Source of the DNA: Streptomyces sp. SirexAA-E
GTDB taxonomy: Bacteria > Actinomycetota > Actinomycetes > Streptomycetales > Streptomycetaceae
Reading direction: 5' to 3'
NCBI RefSeq assembly: GCF_000177195.2
Contig: NC_015953.1
Location: 6,820,001 to 6,884,000, forward strand
Length of the DNA stretch: 64,000 nucleotides
A program made the translations under genes and the position numbers. A model generated the notes under the pieces. It made no database searches, was not told the DNA's origin, and was given only the letters and a program-made list of their open reading frames with translations. This document shows, piece by piece, positions 62,238 to 64,000 of this stretch (its first letter is position 1; each line of letters starts with the position of its first letter).

Positions 62238-62452
62238 GAAGGAGTGACGGCTCGGCGCGCCCCGTGGCACGGGGCCCCGGCGGCGGCAGGTATACGCGTG
62301 GCCGGGCAGGGGAGCCCCCGCGCCGTCGCGGCGTCGTGCGGGCCGGACGCACGCCCGGGGCCCGGGCCGCACCGGGTGGTTCGACACGGGCCGGTGTCAT
62401 CGCACGCACGGCAGGCCGGTCGGTGACCGGCGACACCTCAGGAGGAGAACGA

Positions 62453-64000
<1,548 letters not shown>

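Noticed and set aside
62285..62310. Sigma-B-type promoter for katE
   Set aside because: AGGTAT resembles the -10 (GGGTAT) but no matching -35 (GNNTN) sits at 14-16 nt, so it is not called.

Overview
The window is chromosomal DNA of a high-GC actinomycete, almost certainly a Streptomyces. Base composition and codon use are strongly GC-rich, genes are packed with 4-nt ATGA/GTGA overlaps, GTG and TTG starts are common, and the gene families (ScfR-type PrpR, sugar ABC transporters without their own ATPase, DUF5709, PAP2-lipid kinase fusion) are typical of that genus. I saw no phage, IS element, CRISPR array, integrase or replication origin.

Layout. 1-1234: tail of a TPR-rich regulator, then tRNA-Pro(GGG) with a strong terminator. 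1487-6704: 2-methylcitrate cycle (propionate use), with a divergent ScfR/RamB-like regulator and prpD-prpB-prpC; the gap between them holds four TGCGAA boxes, a likely operator. 6979-8808: asnB-type asparagine synthetase behind an unusually AT-rich leader. 8902-11130: divergent AraC regulator and CynX/NimT-type exporter. 11196-11545: a small frameshifted gene. 11619-13436: pyruvate-oxidase-like TPP enzyme.

13768-27408 is a galactoside-use island. A secreted GH27 alpha-galactosidase with a C-terminal lectin-like propeller and a binding-protein ABC importer bring in alpha-galactosides. An intracellular GH36 alpha-galactosidase releases galactose. An SDR dehydrogenase, a mutarotase, an SMP-30 lactonase, galactonate dehydratase (DgoD), a PfkB-type kinase and a KDPGal aldolase form a complete De Ley-Doudoroff route to pyruvate and glyceraldehyde 3-phosphate. 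A FadR-type GntR regulator lies inside. The GH27 gene and the transporter operon share the same promoter/operator block.

27650-39381: subtilisin with P-domain, a large LuxR regulator with a degenerate Walker A, two cytochromes P450 (one a CYP152-like peroxygenase), a DJ-1/PfpI protein, an MFS exporter and a YbdK-type carboxylate-amine ligase.

39511-53047 is a heptose glycan locus. A pyruvyl-transferase-like gene is divergent from a run of twelve genes, eleven of them translationally coupled: UXS-like epimerase, carbamoyltransferase, GT2, GmhB, GT9, GT, GT4, GmhA, HldE, GT9, GT2, GT2. Together they can make ADP-glycero-manno-heptose and build a carbamoylated heptose-containing glycan, which is notable in a bacterium without LPS.

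53180-64000: DUF5709 protein, a membrane/lipid set (PAP2-lipid kinase fusion, YihY/BrkB, PAP2), an AlkB-family repair enzyme preceded by a LexA-type SOS box and probably leaderless, an ATP-grasp protein with a CocE/NonD hydrolase, and the start of an HPII-type catalase running off the window.
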